In this document: piece by piece, positions 31,672-39,895 of the stretch | Layout of the letters: each line of letters opens with the position of its first letter | Numbering within the stretch: the first letter of the stretch is position 1 | Origin: an uncultured Clostridia bacterium | Lineage (GTDB): Bacteria > Bacillota > Clostridia > Christensenellales > Aristaeellaceae | DNA: 64,000 bases | Direction: 5' to 3' | NCBI GenBank assembly: GCA_934631985.1 | Contig: CAKTYE010000006.1 | Coordinates: forward strand, 1 to 64,000 | Notes under the pieces: model-generated | What the model was told of the DNA's origin: nothing | Database searches by the model: none | What the model saw: only the letters and a program-made list of their open reading frames with translations | Position numbers and translations under genes: made by a program

Positions 31672-32112
31672 TCACGCTGCTGCTCCCAGTGCCCGTGTCA
31701 TCCGTTCCGCATCGCCCTCTGCTGCGCTGAAGCCGACCTTTTCCAGCACATGCCGTGCGACCTCGCTTTCCGCAGGCACGGCTGCCGTCACGCAGGCGAA
31801 GCGGCCTTCCCGTTGCAGCACGTTCATCAGCCGGGTCAGGGCTGCCTGCGCCACACCCTTGCCCTGCTGCCGCCAATCCACCAGCATGGTGATCAGCTCA
31901 TAGCAATCCGCGCCGTCGCGCACCAGCATCAGGCCTGCCAGACGCTCCTCTGCCACCATGGCGATCACCCGGGCGCGCTGCTTGCGCCAGGCGTAGGCCC
32001 GGGCCAGCAGCCCCACCGCTGGGGGCGCAAGGTGCTTTTGATGCTCCCAGACCTGAAGCTGCGCGGCTTCGGCCCAGTTTTCCGGGGTAATGTCCGTCAA
32101 ATGAATGCGCAT
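31672..32112 (-). CDS. GNAT N-acetyltransferase
   Basis: A 146-aa single-domain acetyltransferase. ELITMLVDWRQQGKGVAQAA is the acetyl-CoA binding strand-loop (Q-x-x-G-x-G/A), and RHVLEKVGFSAAEG the C-terminal alpha4/beta5 motif. The acceptor is unknown. GAAGGAG precedes the ATG. Confidence 0.85.
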   Translation of the reverse strand: MRIHLTDITPENWAEAAQLQVWEHQKHLAPPAVGLLARAYAWRKQRARVIAMVAEERLAGLMLVRDGADCYELITMLVDWRQQGKGVAQAALTRLMNVLQREGRFACVTAAVPAESEVARHVLEKVGFSAAEGDAERMTRALGAAA

Positions 32113-32233
32113 GGCTCTCCTTCACCTTTCCGGGTGCTTCGCCGTCCGGGTGTTGCCCTCGGGCTGTCCCTTGCTGAGCGTATACAGAAGGGAGGCCCTT
32201 CAGCATGAAGCAGCCTCCCTGAACGTATGCTTT

Positions 32234-33169
32234 TTACTTGCGCAGGGTGATGACCACATGACGGTTGGGTTCTTCGCCCTCGCTGTGGGTATCCACCTGA
32301 TCGTTGCCCTGAAGCGCACTGTGCAGAATGCGGCGCTCGTAGGGGTTCATGGGCTCCAGGCTGACCTTGCGGCCCGTCTTGACCGCGCGGTTCGCCATGC
32401 GGTTGGCAAGGCGGGTCAGCGCTTCCTCACGCTTGGCGCGGTAGTTCTCGGTGTCCAGCGTCACACGGGTGTAGCCCTCCTGACCACGGTTCACCTTCAG
32501 GCTGGTCAGGTATTGCAGCGCATCCAGCGTCTCGCCCCGGCGGCCGATCAGAATGCCCAGGGTGTCGCCGGTCATGTTGGCGAACACGTTGCCCTCGGGA
32601 TCGGTGCCGACCTCGATGTTCACCTCAACGCCCATCAGATGGGTCAGCTCCTTCAGGAACGCCAGCGCGCGTCCGGGAGCGCTGTCCGCCTCCACCTGAT
32701 CTGCGGGGATCATGGTGACCACGGGCTTTTCCAGGGGCTGCACAAGAGGCTTGGGCGCGGGCTTCGGAGCCTCGGCCTTGGGAGCCTTCGGTGCCTTGGG
32801 GGCGGGCTTGGGGCCATCCGCCTTGGGAGCCTTGGGCGCAGGCTTCGGGGCCTCCGTCTTCGCGGGGTCTTCCGCCTTGGGCGCGACAGGCTTGGGTGCA
32901 GCCACAGGCTTCACGGGCTTGGGCGCAGCGGGCTTTACGGCGGCAGGCTTGGAAGCGGCGGGCTTCGTCAGCTCATCCAAGGGATCCAGCTCGTCCTCCT
33001 TCATGGTCAGGCGAACCTTCGCCTGGCGGGAGCCGAACAGGCCGAACAGGCCCTTACTGCCCTCCTCCAGCACATCAATGGTCACATCGCTGATGGATAC
33101 GCCCAGCTTTTCCAGCCCGGCACTGATGGCTTCCTCGATCGTCTTTGCACTCGATTCATAGGTCCTCAT
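32234..33169 (-). CDS. jag: Jag/KhpB RNA-binding protein with long Lys-Pro-Ala linker
   Basis: The 311-aa protein has three known parts: Jag-N at residues 1-55 (YESSAKTIEEAISAGLEKLG ... GLFGLFGSR), a KH domain (about 165-235, with IGRRGETLDALQYLTSL) and an R3H domain at the end (NPYERRILHSALQ). In firmicutes it binds RNA and tunes cell elongation with KhpA and the kinase StkP/PrkC. Between Jag-N and KH is an unusually long, ~85-residue linker of repeated KPA/APK units. The ATG overlaps the yidC stop (ATGA), so it is translationally coupled to yidC. Confidence 0.93.
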   Translation of the reverse strand: MRTYESSAKTIEEAISAGLEKLGVSISDVTIDVLEEGSKGLFGLFGSRQAKVRLTMKEDELDPLDELTKPAASKPAAVKPAAPKPVKPVAAPKPVAPKAEDPAKTEAPKPAPKAPKADGPKPAPKAPKAPKAEAPKPAPKPLVQPLEKPVVTMIPADQVEADSAPGRALAFLKELTHLMGVEVNIEVGTDPEGNVFANMTGDTLGILIGRRGETLDALQYLTSLKVNRGQEGYTRVTLDTENYRAKREEALTRLANRMANRAVKTGRKVSLEPMNPYERRILHSALQGNDQVDTHSEGEEPNRHVVITLRK

Positions 33170-34158
33170 TTGACAGTACCCTCCCCGACGGTCGCTTCCT
33201 GCTTTTCCTTCTTATCCAGATACCAGTTGATGCCCACGTTCTGCACAGCGGCGATCACGTTGCCCATCACCCAGTACAGGGAGAAGGCCGCGTTGTAGCT
33301 GGAGCAGATGAACAGGGAGAAAATGGGGAAGAACCACTTCATAAAGTTGCCGGTGCTTTGCGCCTGCTGGGCCTGCGCATTGTCGGCAGCGGCAGGCTGG
33401 GTGGGCTGCAGCACGGTCATCAGATACTGGGTGACAGCAGCCAGCACGGGCAGGATGAAGAAGCCGTTGTACATGGTCTTCAGATCCAGCGTGGTCAGCA
33501 GGATGTTGAAGTGCCAGCCAGCCATGTTGGAGGTCGCCGCCGCATACTCGGGCAGGGTCTCCATGTAGGCGTAGATCGCCTGAATGGTGTTTTGCAGGTT
33601 AGCGCCAGAGAAATCATAGGTCAGCTCGGGCAGGGTCGCGCCGCCGGCCACCAGCTTGTCATAGACGCTCTGCCAAACATCAGCAGTCACGGTGCGCAGG
33701 CTGTTCAGGTCAGGCCACGCCGCGGCGAAGGGGCTGTCGGGCATCCACAGGTTCTTGACCCACAGCCAGCTTTCCATCACAGGCTCCTTGCCCTGAAGAA
33801 TGTCGAACACCTGCTGCACCATCTGCTCGTTTGCCATCATACGCAGGGCCGCCCACACCGCGAACAGCACGGGCGCGGTCAGCAGCATAGGCAGGCAGCT
33901 GGACAGAGGATTGATCTTCTCCTTCTTGTACAGCTCGGACATTTTGCGGTTCAGGGTGTCCTTGTCGTTGGCATACTTCTTTTGCAGTGCGTTGAGCTGG
34001 GGCTGGAGCTTCGTGGTCTTGCGCATGCTGACGCGGCTCTTGTAGTCAAAGGGGAAGATGACCAGGCGGATCAGCAGACAGAAAACGACGATGGACCACC
34101 CGTAGTTGCCGATGACCATGTTGATGCCATCCAGGATGCTTTTGAGGAACTCGTTCAT
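33166..34158 (-). CDS. yidC: Membrane protein insertase YidC/OxaA
   Basis: The 330-aa insertase places proteins in the membrane alone or with SecYEG. Helices: NYGWSIVVFCLLIRLVIFPF, the hairpin KLQPQLNALQKKY (cytoplasmic), PLSSCLPMLLTAPVLFAVWA with the positively charged groove Arg, and the C-terminal pair from WFFPIFSLFICSSYNAAFSL onward. It has no signal peptide or lipobox Cys, so it differs from Bacillus SpoIIIJ-type lipoproteins. A ~100-residue insertion after helix 2 (LQGKEPVMESWLW ...) makes it longer than usual (about 260-280). It lies in the standard rpmH-rnpA-yidD-yidC-jag order. Confidence 0.93.
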   Translation of the reverse strand: MNEFLKSILDGINMVIGNYGWSIVVFCLLIRLVIFPFDYKSRVSMRKTTKLQPQLNALQKKYANDKDTLNRKMSELYKKEKINPLSSCLPMLLTAPVLFAVWAALRMMANEQMVQQVFDILQGKEPVMESWLWVKNLWMPDSPFAAAWPDLNSLRTVTADVWQSVYDKLVAGGATLPELTYDFSGANLQNTIQAIYAYMETLPEYAAATSNMAGWHFNILLTTLDLKTMYNGFFILPVLAAVTQYLMTVLQPTQPAAADNAQAQQAQSTGNFMKWFFPIFSLFICSSYNAAFSLYWVMGNVIAAVQNVGINWYLDKKEKQEATVGEGTVK

Positions 34159-34164
34159 GCGGGC

Positions 34165-34404
34165 TTATTCCCTCCTTAATGTTACAAGAGGATCTTCAGG
34201 CACGGGATCGTACCCGCCCTTGCTGAAAGGATTGCAGCGCAGAATGCGCCACACTGCCATGGCGCCCCCCTTCAGCGCACCGTAGCGCTGGATCGCCGTC
34301 ACGGCATAGGCCGAGCAGGTGGGGATATACCGGCAGCAGGGCTGCTTTCTGGGGCTGATATTCCGCTGATAAAAGCGGATGCAGCGCAGGAGAAACCGTT
34401 TCAT
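34165..34404 (-). CDS. yidD: Membrane protein insertion efficiency factor YidD
   Basis: The 79-aa protein carries the family signature: IRFYQRNISPRKQPCCRYIP followed by TCSAYAVTAI and later RCNPFSKGGYDPVP. It supports YidC-mediated insertion at the inner face of the membrane. It is six bases upstream of yidC and follows rnpA by 22 bases. Confidence 0.94.
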   Translation of the reverse strand: MKRFLLRCIRFYQRNISPRKQPCCRYIPTCSAYAVTAIQRYGALKGGAMAVWRILRCNPFSKGGYDPVPEDPLVTLRRE

Positions 34405-34426
34405 CAGGCGCGATTCCCTTCCCGGC

Positions 34427-34783
34427 TCAAGGCTTTGCCGCGTCGCTGTGCGGCGCTTCCTTAAGCACGCCCTGCTTGCGGATGAGATACCGCACGCTTT
34501 TTTCCAGGGACTGGAAGGTGGCCTCTGCGGCGGAAGGTCTGGCTACGATCACGTACAGGCCGTTTTTCACATCCCCCAGATAGGGCCGAAAGCATTCGCG
34601 CAGGCGGCGCTTGGTGCGGTTGCGCACCACTGCGTTGCCCACCTTTTTGCTGACGGAAAAACCAACCTGCAGCCCCCTGCCCTTGGCATAGAGCATGACC
34701 AGATCCTTACAGGCAACGCTCCTTCCGCGATGATACACATACTGGAACTGCCTGTTTTTTTGCAGCCGATAGCGTCTCTCCAT
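34427..34783 (-). CDS. rnpA: Ribonuclease P protein component
   Basis: The 118-aa basic protein contains the RnpA signature RNRTKRRLRE and the N-terminal RLQKNRQFQYVY; it binds the RNase P RNA and helps mature tRNA 5' ends. The RNA partner rnpB is not in the window. It follows rpmH as in most bacteria, with a terminator-like hairpin between. Confidence 0.95.
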   Translation of the reverse strand: MERRYRLQKNRQFQYVYHRGRSVACKDLVMLYAKGRGLQVGFSVSKKVGNAVVRNRTKRRLRECFRPYLGDVKNGLYVIVARPSAAEATFQSLEKSVRYLIRKQGVLKEAPHSDAAKP

Positions 34784-34856
34784 GGTTTTGCTGAAATCCT
34801 CTCGCGTTGGGCGGGGACAAGGCCGCAGCCGTGCATCCCCGGAATCCCCATAATGC

Positions 34857-34890
34857 AGGAAAAGCCCGCCCTTCGGACGGGGCGGGCTTC
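34857..34890 (-). terminator. Hairpin between rpmH and rnpA
   Basis: AAGCCCGCCC and GGGCGGGCTT pair on the minus strand, followed by TTCC/TTTT. It probably trims most transcripts after rpmH while letting some reach rnpA. Confidence 0.6.
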
Positions 34891-34926
34891 ATCCTAAGCG
34901 TAGACCCTTCATCGCACAGGGGCGAA

Positions 34927-35061
34927 TCAGACAGTCAGCTCCTTGCGGCCGCGACGACGGCGAGCGGCCAGCACACGACGACCGTTCTTGGTGGACATAC
35001 GGGCGCGGAAGCCGTGCACCTTACTGCGCTGACGCTTCTTGGGCTGATACGTGCGGAACAT
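34927..35061 (-). CDS. rpmH: Ribosomal protein L34
   Basis: The 44-aa frame MFRTYQPKKRQRSKVHGFRA continues RMSTKNGRRVLAARRRRGRK and ends ELTV. It is the classic L34, part of the 50S subunit, and too short for many ORF filters. The ATG at 35061 has AAAGGAG nine bases upstream, with a strong promoter at 35155-35183. It begins the rpmH-rnpA-yidD-yidC-jag series. The divergent dnaA that usually faces rpmH across oriC is absent. Confidence 0.97.
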   Translation of the reverse strand: MFRTYQPKKRQRSKVHGFRARMSTKNGRRVLAARRRRGRKELTV

Positions 35062-35154
35062 TGTCAACACTCCTTTGCTTTGAACATCGTTGTATGATGC
35101 GGGTTCTGTCCCATCGGGGGACAGTCCCCCTCTGTACTACAAAACAGCCTTTAC

Positions 35155-35183
35155 AGTATACCCTTCGCGCTGGGAAATGTCAA
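35155..35183 (-). promoter_or_regulatory. rpmH operon promoter
   Basis: TTGACA (35183-35178) and TATACT (35160-35155) on the minus strand with a 17-base spacer. Confidence 0.85.
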
Positions 35184-35394
35184 GGGGGCGCGGGGGGCAA
35201 AAAATCGAGGGGGTGGTGTAGAAGTGTCAAGCATAGGTTACACAAAGCCAGGGCAACAGCATTTAAGAATCCGCAGGAAAGTATCTGGATCAAGACAGGC
35301 CCGGTAACGCCGCTTCTGCAGGCTGACACGCTTACCAAACTCGGCATTTCTGCATAGTGCCAATGCAACCTTCCGCAAAACGTTCAAGTTCAAC

Positions 35395-35450
35395 GGAGAT
35401 AACCTCTCCGGCCCTTCGGGACACCGGCCCTTTCAGGGGAGGCTCTGAGG
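35395..35450 (-). repeat. ~50-bp hairpin repeat, copy 1
   Basis: Inverted copy of AGCCTCCCCTGAAAGGG...GTGTCCCGAAGGGCCGGAGAGG. Family copies: 35597-35645, 45364-45412, 51409-51457, 53596-53643. Confidence 0.75.
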
Positions 35451-35596
35451 TTAGGAATGCATGTCGTTTGGGGTGCAGGTGCCTTTTTGCCGCATATGCC
35501 TGTCGTAAGCGACAAGCAAGATCATTGAAAAGCAGCCTATACGGAAAGTACCATTGTGCAACATGCAGGCAATAACGCAATATTGCACACCCAAAA

Positions 35597-35645
35597 ACCT
35601 CCCCAGCAAGGGGAGGCGGCCCGAAGGGCCAGAAAGATTCCGTCT
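35597..35645 (+). repeat. ~50-bp hairpin repeat, copy 2
   Basis: CCTCCCCagcaAGGGGAGG hairpin then GGCCCGAAGGGCC and ATTCCGTC; the two successive hairpins are kept though the bases differ from other copies, indicating compensatory change. Confidence 0.75.
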
Positions 35646-35706
35646 CCTACGAAAACACCCCCCGTTGGATTTCTCCAACGGGGGGCCGGGCATATTTGCG
35701 CTGCGA

Positions 35707-38202
35707 TTACTTGTTGTCCGCAGTCACGGCCTGAGCCGCGGTACGACCGGACACATAAATCTCAACGATGGCGTTGCCGCCCAGACGGTTGCCGCCGTGG
35801 ATGCCGCCGGTCACCTCGCCAGCCGCATACAGGCCGGGGATAATGTTGCCGTTGGTGTCCAGCGCATGGCGCTCGGTGTCAACCTTGATACCGCCCATGG
35901 TGTGGTGGGTAGAGGGCGCCATGAAGCGGACGCGCAGCTCCACACCATCCAGGGTGTAGGTGTCGGGCAGATACTTGCCGTTCTCGTCCTTCTCAGCATT
36001 GCCGATCAGACGGTTGGGGTTGGTCTTCTTCACGTCCTCGGGCTGCTCGCCGGCCATGATCGCCTTGTCGTAGCTCTCGATGGTCTCGCGCACAGTCGCC
36101 GCGTCGGTGGGCAGGCCCAGGCTGGTGAACAGGTCAGCCAGCTGGTCCACCGTGCGGACGTACTGACGCCATTCAACATCCTCATTGCCGTACAGGTACG
36201 GGCCGGGGATCTTCGCCTCGGCGTTGGCAATCTCGATGAACACACCCTTGGTGCCGTTGTGCTCGATGCCGTTGCGGAACTCCGCCAGGCTCAGCACATC
36301 ACGCTCAGAGGTCTCGTCCACAAAGCGCTTGCCAGTGGTGGGATTGATGTAGATAGCATAGTTGCCGCCGCCGAAGGCCAGATTGCCGTTGTCCACCCAG
36401 CTGATGGGCATCATCTGGGTGAAGCCCATGCCAGTCACGTCAGCACCAGCAGCCTGCGCCATGGTGATGCCGTCGCCCTGCAAGGAAGAACGGTTGGTGG
36501 TCTTGGTGGCAGTGGAGACATACTCGTTGGACCAGTACACATTGCTGTCCACGACCATCTGCAGGTTCGCAGCATAGCCGCCGGTCGCCAGAATCACACC
36601 CTTGGACGCATGCGCGGTCACGGGGGTGCCATCGTACATGGTGCCTTTCACGCCGGTCACCTTGCCATCCTCCACGATCAGCTCCTCCGCAGTGGTGCGC
36701 AGCATGATCTTGTTGGAAGCAGCGGTCTCAGCAGTGTTCAGCAGGGTGTTCATGGGAGCCTGGAAATAAGTACCCCAACGGCCGGGATAATCCACGCCGT
36801 CGATGGTCGCGCCGATGAACTCGTTCTCACGATACCACAGCGCGCCGATCAGGGTGGGCTGGGTGTCTTCCACAAAGGTAGAGCCCTGAGCTTCCAGCCA
36901 CTGCTTCAGCTCCTGACCGCCCTCGATGAACTGCTTCACCAGGTCGAAGTCGCCGTAGATCCAGCTGCTCATGTCCGCAGAAGGACGCAGGCCGCCGTAG
37001 TAGGTCTGGAAGATGTGCAGATTCACGGTGGAGAACAGGGTCAGCTCGCCAGCGCCAGCCTCAACCTTGGGCTCCGCCCAGTCCAGGTAAGCCTGGATCT
37101 CGGACTTCAGGGCCTGCAGGGTGGGCAGGTACTCAGCATGCACGCCGTGCTTGCTCAGCTCCTCGATGTCGCCCGCCACAAACTCGTGATCCTTGTAGTA
37201 CTCCTCATCGAAGGGCTCCTCGGACCAGTTCAGGATGGTCTTCAGCTCATCCAGGGTGGCGATGCTCTCAACAACCTTGTTGTAGGTGTTGCCGTCATAG
37301 CCAACGCCCGTGGTGGCGTCGGGATCGGTGGGATCCCACACCAGGTAGGGCATCACGCTCTGGTACTGACCGCCGGAGACCAGCGTGTTGCCGCCGACCT
37401 GGGCGTTCTTCTCGATGACCAGCACGGTGTTGCCGTCCTGAGCCGCCTGCGCAGCCGCCGCGATACCGGCGCCGCCGGCACCCACGATAACCACGTCATA
37501 GGTCTCCTCGATGGGAGCCTGGGCTTCCTTCACGGGCTTGTTGGCCTTGAAGGTGTCCATGTTGGTGCAGCCGGCCTGCTCGGCAGCAGCGTTCACCGCG
37601 TTGCGGATCGCCGCGCTGGTGAAGGTCGCGCCGGAAACCGTGTCCACACCCGTGCCGTTGCCGGCAAGAATGTCCGCGAACATCGGCTCGAAGGCCACAT
37701 CGCCAACATACTGGGTCTCCTTGGAAGAGACCAGCTGAATGTCGGTCACAGCGGTCTCAGAGAAGGTCACACTCAGCTCCACGTCACCGTTGTAGCCGCT
37801 GGCCACGCCAGTGTAGGTGCCGGCAGTGAAGGCCAGCTCCGCGGTGTTCTCGGTGGCTTCGCCCTTAGCCTGCGCCAGAGCCTTGCCCAGCGCTTCCTTC
37901 ACGGCGTTGCTGGTGATGGTCGCGCCGGAATGCACGTCCACGCTCTCAGCATCGGAAACGCCCACCAGAGAGGTGGTGTACTCCTCGATGGCCGCGCCGC
38001 CCAGGGCGGGGGTCTCATTTTCGCCGGTGATCTCGACCGCCGTCACGGCATTCTCGTCAACGGTAACCTTCACGGTCACGTCGCCGCCGAAGCCAGTCGC
38101 AGTCGCTTCATACTCGCCCGCGGTGAACGTCGCCGCGCTGCTCACAGTGAACGGCACGATCGCCAGCGTCAGCACCAGCAGAAGAGAGAGAAACTTCTTC
38201 AT
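35707..38202 (-). CDS. Secreted flavin reductase, two FMN-bind domains plus FAD fumarate-reductase-like domain
   Basis: The 831-aa protein starts with a signal peptide (MKKFLSLLLVLTLAIVPFTV). Two FMN_bind domains follow (about 25-105 and 108-190), each with the flavinylation motif, DVHSGATITS and DTVSGATFTS, to which ApbE attaches FMN through Thr. From about residue 215 comes a fumarate reductase/urocanate reductase-type FAD domain: DVVIVGAGGAGIAAAAQAA, GDGITMAQAAGADVTGMGF, HHTMGGIKVD and GNAIVEIYVSGRTAAQ. No CxxCH haem sites. It likely serves as the terminal reductase of an extracellular electron chain for fumarate, urocanate or similar enoate; the true acceptor is unknown. AGGAGG precedes the ATG. 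It is monocistronic. Confidence 0.9.
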   Translation of the reverse strand: MKKFLSLLLVLTLAIVPFTVSSAATFTAGEYEATATGFGGDVTVKVTVDENAVTAVEITGENETPALGGAAIEEYTTSLVGVSDAESVDVHSGATITSNAVKEALGKALAQAKGEATENTAELAFTAGTYTGVASGYNGDVELSVTFSETAVTDIQLVSSKETQYVGDVAFEPMFADILAGNGTGVDTVSGATFTSAAIRNAVNAAAEQAGCTNMDTFKANKPVKEAQAPIEETYDVVIVGAGGAGIAAAAQAAQDGNTVLVIEKNAQVGGNTLVSGGQYQSVMPYLVWDPTDPDATTGVGYDGNTYNKVVESIATLDELKTILNWSEEPFDEEYYKDHEFVAGDIEELSKHGVHAEYLPTLQALKSEIQAYLDWAEPKVEAGAGELTLFSTVNLHIFQTYYGGLRPSADMSSWIYGDFDLVKQFIEGGQELKQWLEAQGSTFVEDTQPTLIGALWYRENEFIGATIDGVDYPGRWGTYFQAPMNTLLNTAETAASNKIMLRTTAEELIVEDGKVTGVKGTMYDGTPVTAHASKGVILATGGYAANLQMVVDSNVYWSNEYVSTATKTTNRSSLQGDGITMAQAAGADVTGMGFTQMMPISWVDNGNLAFGGGNYAIYINPTTGKRFVDETSERDVLSLAEFRNGIEHNGTKGVFIEIANAEAKIPGPYLYGNEDVEWRQYVRTVDQLADLFTSLGLPTDAATVRETIESYDKAIMAGEQPEDVKKTNPNRLIGNAEKDENGKYLPDTYTLDGVELRVRFMAPSTHHTMGGIKVDTERHALDTNGNIIPGLYAAGEVTGGIHGGNRLGGNAIVEIYVSGRTAAQAVTADNK

Positions 38203-38370
38203 CGTTGTATCCTCCTATGTATTTTTTCTGACAGTCGCTTTCTGTCCACTATTTACTGTATCACGAACGCTTCCCCCATGTCAATATTTTTTCAAAGTCG
38301 GTCATCGCCCGGAAAAGCAATGCCAGCATAAGCAAACGCAACGCCATGGTTAGCCGTCCTTAATTGGAAG

Positions 38371-38393
38371 AAAAAAAGGGACGCATGTCCCTG
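38371..38393 (-). terminator. Terminator after the DUF378-type gene
   Basis: GGGAC-ATGC-GTCCC followed by TTTTTTTC on the minus strand. Confidence 0.75.
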
Positions 38394-38443
38394 CCGGGGC
38401 CAAAAGCGCGGCAGACCTGCGTCCGGGGTTCCAAAAAAATTTT

Positions 38444-38647
38444 TTACGTTTTGGCGATGGCATGCTCCCGAAAGAGCAGCGAAATGCACCACACGCCCGC
38501 AATGCCCACCAGCGTATAGACGATGCGGCTCAGCACCGCTGCCTGTCCGCCGAAGATCCAGGCCACCAGATCGAACTGGAACACGCCCACCAGCGCCCAG
38601 TTCACCGCGCCGATGATGACCAGCAGCAACGCGATCTTATCCATCAT
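38444..38647 (-). CDS. DUF378/YuzA-like small membrane protein
   Basis: The 67-aa protein (MMDKIALLLVIIGAVNWALV ...) has two membrane helices and the INWALVG-type motif of the DUF378/YuzA family, function unknown. The start at 38647 has GGAGGG nine bases upstream; an ATG nine bases earlier overlaps that site. It lies 50 bases downstream of the 266-aa gene on the same strand. Confidence 0.85.
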   Translation of the reverse strand: MMDKIALLLVIIGAVNWALVGVFQFDLVAWIFGGQAAVLSRIVYTLVGIAGVWCISLLFREHAIAKT

Positions 38648-38697
38648 GCTGCGCATCCCTCCTTTCTGCCCTTCAGGATAGCCCATTCCTGCGCAGT

Positions 38698-39498
38698 TTA
38701 TGCAGGGCAGATGTCCATCACGCTGCCACGCAGCAGGGCGGCAGGCTTTGCCCGCAGGGCCGGGGATAGGGTAAACAGCGCCTCCTGCACAGGATCGGCG
38801 ACCAGCAGGCGCTCCTGCATGACCAGCATCCGCCGGGGCAGGCCGAAACCCGCCTGCACCGTTGTCAGACGAAGGGGCTGGCCCTCGAAGCGGTAGAGCC
38901 GTTCCGTTGCGCCCAGCAGCAGCGCCCCGGACGGCAAAGAAAGCAGCGCCCCCGGCAGCCCCGGCACGGCGGCAAGCACCTCTGCCGGGGCATGGAACGG
39001 CACCCGGCACAGCAGGCCGCGGATCTCTCCTTCACCGGCGACACAGGCGGCATACAGCGCTCCCTGATGCCAGCACAGGCAGCAGGCTGCGCCGGGGACG
39101 GGGCAGGCATGCAGCAGCGTCAATGCAGGCAGGCGAAGCAGCCGCACCTCGCCCGCCAGTCCGCAGGCCACCGCCGCGCAGCGTCCGCCGGGAAGCAGGC
39201 ACAGCTGGCGTGGGGCGACCCCGGCGGGGGCCGTCCACAGGGGCATGCCGTCCGGGGCGTGGAGGGTGATGCTGTCGCTTTCCCCGGAAAGCAGCAGCGG
39301 GCAGCCGCGCCAGCAGGCCGCGTCCGTCACATCGGGGGCGCATGGAAAGGTGCGCGTTCCCCAGGCGCACAGGCGCTGGGCATTATCCACGCACAGGCGG
39401 CCCCCCGCGCCCAGCGTATCCACCCGGGTCAGCGGATGATCCGTCTGTCCGTTGGGGTCACGCCGCCCCGCTGCGCCCATGGCAATCCAAATGCCCAT
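38698..39498 (-). CDS. Hypothetical protein, 266 aa, Cys-rich, possible beta-propeller
   Basis: No family recognised. The sequence alternates short strands and turns in a propeller-like rhythm (LPGGRCAAVACGLAGEVRLL, HQGALYAACVAGEGEIRGLL, LPSGALLLGATERLYRF), roughly 40 residues per unit, with no signal peptide. It has about a dozen cysteines, mostly in the first two thirds. Start at 39498 with GAGGAGG eight to nine bases upstream. It may be transcribed with the DUF378-type gene that follows. Confidence 0.6.
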   Translation of the reverse strand: MGIWIAMGAAGRRDPNGQTDHPLTRVDTLGAGGRLCVDNAQRLCAWGTRTFPCAPDVTDAACWRGCPLLLSGESDSITLHAPDGMPLWTAPAGVAPRQLCLLPGGRCAAVACGLAGEVRLLRLPALTLLHACPVPGAACCLCWHQGALYAACVAGEGEIRGLLCRVPFHAPAEVLAAVPGLPGALLSLPSGALLLGATERLYRFEGQPLRLTTVQAGFGLPRRMLVMQERLLVADPVQEALFTLSPALRAKPAALLRGSVMDICPA

Positions 39499-39655
39499 GC
39501 CCGCCCCCTCCTCTCACCTCATCCTATGACGGCGGCGCGCCGCGGTGCGTTTCCCGGGGAAATTCTCCCAGGACTGCGCCGCTTGCAGGAAAAGCGCCGT
39601 CTTTGTCGAATATGCTAACCGATTATGCATACAGGTTTGAAAGGAGTTTCCCACG

Positions 39656-39895
39656 ATGTTTGTATACAAGACGCACGGCACCTGCTCCACGCAGATTGAA
39701 CTGGAGATCAAGGACGGCATCATCACCCACTGTGCCTTTACCCGCGGCTGCCCCGGCAACACTCAGGGTCTCGCCCGCATGGTGGAAGGCCAAAAAGCCG
39801 AGGACGTTGCCAACCGCCTGGAGGGCGTGATCTGCCGCGGCGACACCTCCTGCCCCGACCAGCTGTCAAAGGCAATTAGAGCATACCATGAGTGA
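39656..39895 (+). CDS. TSCPD domain protein
   Basis: The 79-aa protein matches the short TSCPD/TIGR03905 family: THGTCSTQIELEIKDGIITH, GCPGNTQGLARMVEG, and RGDTSCPDQLSKAI, the Thr-Ser-Cys-Pro-Asp box that names it. The same domain occurs at the end of class II ribonucleotide reductases and as free-standing proteins; the conserved Cys probably bind metal. Function unknown. GAAAGGAG precedes the ATG. Confidence 0.88.
   Translation: MFVYKTHGTCSTQIELEIKDGIITHCAFTRGCPGNTQGLARMVEGQKAEDVANRLEGVICRGDTSCPDQLSKAIRAYHE

Larger units (their letters stand above)
35062..35706. other. Intergenic region upstream of rpmH
   Basis: No gene is supported. It contains the rpmH promoter, a GGGACAGTCCCC-type hairpin in the leader (35114-35133) and two copies of the ~50-bp hairpin repeat. 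I find no DnaA boxes (TTATCCACA) and no AT-rich unwinding element, so it does not look like oriC. Confidence 0.6.

Noticed and set aside
35062..35706. oriC next to rpmH
   Set aside because: No DnaA boxes, no AT-rich unwinding region and no dnaA.
35554..38331. 925-aa plus-strand frame
   Set aside because: Complement of the secreted flavin reductase gene.
38263..38350. Possible 28-aa minus-strand peptide (MALRLLMLALLFRA...)
   Set aside because: It has a fair AAGGA site and hydrophobic start, but it overlaps the likely promoter of the flavin reductase gene and nothing else supports it.
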